DNA from: CAJBLF01 sp964424505
Lineage (GTDB): Bacteria > Patescibacteriota > Gracilibacteria > Absconditabacterales > Absconditicoccaceae
DNA: 9,191 nt
Direction of reading: 5' to 3'
NCBI GenBank assembly: GCA_964424505.1
Contig: CAYRIQ010000028.1
Coordinates: forward strand, 1 to 9,191
The position numbers and the translations under genes are program-made. Shown here in pieces: positions 6,543-9,191 of this stretch (positions within the stretch are counted from its first letter, which is position 1; each line of letters begins with the position of its first letter). Under the pieces are notes generated by a model that ran no database searches, was not told the DNA's origin, and saw nothing but the letters and a program-made list of their open reading frames with translations.

Positions 6543-7091
6543 TTATATAGTCATAACTTCATCAGCTTTATTTTTTACCAGCTCATCAATTTTTTCATTC
6601 ATTGATTTTACCAAAGCATCAATATCTTTTTCATTTCTCTTACTTTCATCTTCACCAATTTCTTTAGCATCAAAAATAGTTTTATTGTCTTTCATAGCAT
6701 CTTGTCTAGCCATTCTAATGCGTCATTTTATTTCCTCTCCTAAAGACTTCACTTGTTTAGTAATTTCAATTCTTCTTTCTTGTGTCAAAGCGGGAACTCT
6801 AACAAGCACATAACTTCCCTCATTTTGAGGAGTAAGTCAAACATTTGCATCATATACAGCTTTTTCTACATGTTTCAGTTCATTTTTATCTCGTGGCTCA
6901 ATCTTGATTGTTTGTGGGTCCATAAGAGTAACATGGGCAATTTGAGGAATTTTCATAGGTCCATACGAAGCTTCTACAGTAATGTTTTCTACCAATCCAG
7001 CTGAAGCTCTTCCTACTTGTAAAGCTTTGAGCTCTCAAACAAAAAACTGAAGAGCTTTGTCCATTTGTTGACGATGTGGTGTCAAATCCAT
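6543..7091 (-). CDS. frr: Ribosome recycling factor
   Basis: Splits post-termination ribosomes together with EF-G. Read from ATG at 7091 to TAA at 6543-6545 it is a complete 182-aa protein, close to the family norm of about 185. The N-terminal helix (MDLTPHRQQMDKALQFF) leads into QVGRASAGLVENITVEASYG (26-44), where most relatives have GRASP or GRANP before the LL/LV pair; the Pro is missing here. The beta domain includes MKIPQIAHVTLMDPQTIKIEP. ALTQERRIEITKQVK (101-115) is the hallmark start of the long C-terminal helices. TGA glycines are 19, 85 and 123. It lies upstream of yidC on the same strand. Its upstream region is split by an artefactual N run. Confidence 0.96.
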
Positions 7092-7093
7092 AA

Positions 7094-7148
7094 CATAAAT
7101 ACTTAAAATAGTAAAATAATCCCATAGCAAACACGTTCTACATTTCAC
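7094..7148. repeat. 55-bp duplicate, left flank of the N run
   Basis: Identical over all 55 bases to 7249-7303 and in the same orientation, ending exactly where the Ns begin. This is a contig-end overlap rather than a biological repeat. It holds the sequence just upstream of the frr start. Confidence 0.95.
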
Positions 7149-7248
7149 NNNNNNNNNNNNNNNNNNNNNNNNNNNNNNNNNNNNNNNNNNNNNNNNNNNN
7201 NNNNNNNNNNNNNNNNNNNNNNNNNNNNNNNNNNNNNNNNNNNNNNNN
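7149..7248. other. 100-N scaffold gap
   Basis: Exactly 100 Ns, a conventional placeholder. Because the flanks overlap by 55 bp, the true sequence probably runs straight through and this window is about 155 bp too long here. Confidence 0.95.
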
Positions 7249-7303
7249 CATAAATACTTAAAATAGTAAAATAATCCCATAGCAAACACGTTCTACATTT
7301 CAC
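7249..7303. repeat. 55-bp duplicate, right flank of the N run
   Basis: Second copy of 7094-7148, starting exactly where the Ns end. It continues into the unique sequence upstream of frr. Confidence 0.95.
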
Positions 7304-7330
7304 ATTCTATCTCCTACTTTTCACATTCTA
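7289..7330. repeat. Heptamer-periodic repeat upstream of frr
   Basis: Six consecutive 7-base units: CGTTCTA, CATTTCA, CATTCTA, TCTCCTA, CTTTTCA, CATTCTA. On the minus strand they read as TAGAATG / TGAAATG-type units, similar in style to the GGTGAAA units before yidC. Low complexity here may be what broke the assembly. Confidence 0.7.
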
Positions 7331-7337
7331 CCAAAAC

Positions 7338-7365
7338 ATAATAATAAATCACCCATCGTTTGCAA
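7338..7365 (-). promoter_or_regulatory. Possible promoter of frr-yidC
   Basis: Minus strand: TTGCAA (7365-7360), a 16-bp spacer and TATTAT (7343-7338). With the gap artefact removed it would lie about 90 bp upstream of the frr start. Both boxes deviate from consensus. I see nothing else in 7331-7440 apart from a small AAGGA/TCCTT hairpin near 7406-7416. Confidence 0.35.
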
Positions 7366-7447
7366 TATAAATCTTTACCATAATAGAGTTGGAGTTGTAA
7401 TTTCAAAGGATTTCCTTATTCTACTAAATAGTTATTTCACGTACAAT

Positions 7448-7571
7448 AAAAGCGTTCTCACTCTTCATCTGTCCTACTAGCGTACATTCTAGGATAACTC
7501 AAGAGTGTATTGGTAGATGTATATGCTCACTTTCTGTGAGTAGGACATGAAGTAACATGAGAGCTTTTTTT
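7448..7571 (+). ncRNA. Structured leader RNA or small RNA upstream of the RNA helicase
   Basis: About 124 nt with nested complementarity. P1: AAAAGC (7448-7453) and TCTCA (7456-7460) pair with the continuous TGAGAGCTTTT (7558-7568), followed by a T run to 7571. P2: CTTCAT (7463-7468) and GTCCTAC (7471-7477) pair with GTAGGAC and ATGAAG (7540-7552), leaving a CT bulge. P3: TACAT and CTA (7483-7491) pair with TAGATGTA (7514-7521), capped by ACTC/GAGT (7497-7506). P4: TCAC (7527-7530) pairs with GTGA (7536-7539). The P1 3' strand plus U-run looks like an intrinsic terminator 16 bp before the helicase ATG. CTCAC occurs at both 7457-7461 and 7526-7530 and both can pair with GTGAG (7536-7540), allowing alternative folds. 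A TACAAT -10-like box lies at 7442-7447, but it would start transcription inside P1. No tmRNA, SRP, RNase P, 6S or T-box signature is recognised. Confidence 0.65.
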
Positions 7572-7587
7572 ATTTAATAAAAAACAC

Positions 7588-9191
7588 ATGACAACATTTC
7601 AAGAACTTTGAATCTGAGAAAAAACATTGGCAGCATTGGACAAAAAATGATTTATTACGCCATCTCCGATTCAAGCACAAGTTATTCCATTATTACTTCA
7701 GGGAGAAAAAAACGTCATAGGACAAGCAGCGACTGGTACGGGAAAAACTGCAGCTTTTGGTATTCCTTTGATAGAAAAACTTACCCCAGGAGGTAAGGTT
7801 CAAGCGCTTATTTTAGCGCCTACAAGAGAACTTGCGACTCAAATCGCAGAAGAAATAGATTCACTGCAAGGAAACAAATGACTCAAAGTAATGGCTATTT
7901 ATGGAAAGCAATCATATGAAATACAACACAGAGCCCTCAAAAGAGGAATAGATATACTAGTGGGGACACCAGGGAGGATAATGGATCATCTCAAACGCAA
8001 AACATTAGATCTGACAAATATTTCTTATTTTATCCTCGACGAAGCGGATGAAATGTTAGATATGGGATTTGTTGACGATATTGAAACAATCTTTAAAGAA
8101 ACAAATCCTGAAAAAAAAGTTTTGTTATTTTCTGCAACCATGTCCAAAGACATTCTCAAAATTGCAAAAAAATATATAGGAAATTACGAATTGATCACTA
8201 TAGAAAACAAAGAAGAATCATGAGAACAAACAGATCAAACATATTTTGAGGTTCAAGAAAAAGACAAATTTGAGTTACTTCGCAGGATCATGGACACAGA
8301 GACAGATTTTTACGGAATCATTTTTTGTCACACAAAAGTTGATGTAGATTTTTTGGTTTCTAGACTCAATGACGAATGATATACCGCAGAATGACTCCAC
8401 GGTGATCTTGCACAAAAACAAAGAGAACACTTTCTCAAACGTTTCAAAGACAAAAAAGTAAATATTTTAGTAGCTACTGATATTGCAGCAAGAGGTATCG
8501 ATGTCAATGACGTGACTCATGTAATCAATTATGCAATACCACAAAATGCTGAAAGATATACCCATAGGATAGGAAGAACAGGTAGAGCAGGAAAAGCTGG
8601 TACAGCAATCACGTTCATTACACCAAGAGAATATAGCAAAATGTCTTACCTCAAAAAAGTAAATAAAGTCGATATAAAAAAATGAGTTATACCAGATATA
8701 AAATGAGTTATTGAAAAGAAAAAAGACAAATTAATAGAAAATATACAAGGGGTTCTCGAAAAAGAGAACCATAAAAATTATATAGAAATAGCAGATCGTT
8801 TGGTAGAAAATACCAACCCTCGTGATGTTGTAGCAGCACTTTTAAAAATGCATTACGAAAGTGATTTTGATCATACTAAATACAACAATATTACACAACA
8901 AACGAGAGAAACAAGGTTTCCTAGTAAATGAGTGGGAAATGGACCAACAAGACTATTTATAGCATTATGAAGAAAAGAAGGCTATACAGCACGTTCACTT
9001 TTAGATCTCATTACCCATGAGTCTTGAGTAGTCAATAGAGATATCGACGATCTCAAAATGATGGACGATTTTTCATTTATCAGCGTATCACCAAGCAATG
9101 CAGAAAAAATTACTGGTGCATTTGCAAACAAAACCATCAATGGAAAAAAATCAATCATCAATAGAGCAAAAGAAAGCGACTGAGGAGGAGA
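7588..9191 (+). CDS. deaD: DEAD-box ATP-dependent RNA helicase with DbpA-type RNA-binding domain (partial)
   Basis: Unwinds or remodels RNA using ATP, probably in ribosome assembly and RNA turnover as for DeaD/CsdA and DbpA. 534 residues are visible and the gene runs off the window. Motifs in order: Q motif (Phe4, TPSPIQ 24-29), motif I AATGTGKT (47-54), Ia PTRELA (78-83), Ib TPGR (127-130), II DEAD (151-154), III SAT (182-184), IV IIFCHT (244-249), V ATDIAARGID (296-305), VI HRIGRTGRAG (326-335). Residues about 453-530 match the DbpA/CsdA RNA-binding domain (RLFIALGRKEGYTARSLLDL, then FSFISVSPSNAEKI). Thirteen of about 42 glycines are TGA (8, 10, 21, 98, 212, 264, 269, 366, 373, 448, 461, 480, 532). 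It follows a structured leader RNA. The symbol deaD is by domain layout; DbpA is the alternative. Confidence 0.95.

Noticed and set aside
6472..7134. Plus-strand ORFs at 6472-6813 and 6753-7004, and a minus-strand frame at 6898-7134
   Set aside because: Shadows of frr; the last is a shifted frame on the same strand that starts inside the gap-flanking duplicate.

Overview
The window comes from a bacterium that reads UGA as glycine (translation table 25), as Absconditabacteria (SR1) and Gracilibacteria do. Seven protein genes between 2161 and 9191 are complete or open only if TGA is read as Gly. By hand I count 45 in-frame TGA codons in them, many at invariant glycines (Tgt PVFMPVGT, methyltransferase DLGCGDG, helicase motifs). 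Every visible stop there is TAA or TAG. The DNA is AT-rich, intergenic gaps are short, and clear Shine-Dalgarno sequences are mostly missing. I cannot tell SR1 from Gracilibacteria from this window alone.

Layout. Positions 2-1788 hold three tightly spaced plus-strand genes for secreted, Bacteroidota-like Ig/SprB-type proteins; the last ends in a type IX secretion sorting domain, followed by a strong terminator (1791-1822). These three genes have about 45 glycines and no UGA, so they look foreign to the rest: either a recent transfer or a chimeric join. A promoter (1836-1863) and a possible small UGA-using gene (1893-2138) follow. Next come tgt (minus, 2161-3321), a divergent intergenic region with two hairpins, then a plus-strand pair: a 148-aa protein weakly resembling AMMECR1 and a membrane-anchored YiiX/C92-type permuted papain-fold hydrolase (to 4834). 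Convergent to these is a membrane-anchored SAM methyltransferase (4857-5408, minus). A mosaic repeat with two identical 29-bp dRS3-like palindromes (5443-5603) separates it from yidC (5632-6447) and frr (6543-7091), both minus. Heptamer-periodic repeats lie upstream of both yidC and frr.

The N run at 7149-7248 is flanked by the same 55 bp on both sides, so it is very probably a scaffolding artefact rather than missing sequence. From 7448 to 7571 there is a strongly structured RNA element with nested stems and a terminal U-run, directly before a DEAD-box RNA helicase gene with a DbpA-type RNA-binding domain (7588, running off the window).

The core genes are housekeeping: tRNA modification (tgt), ribosome recycling (frr), membrane protein insertion (yidC) and RNA remodelling (helicase). 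The most interesting items are the code discontinuity around 1.8 kb with its T9SS-type cargo, the uncharacterised structured leader RNA of the helicase, and the repeat families.
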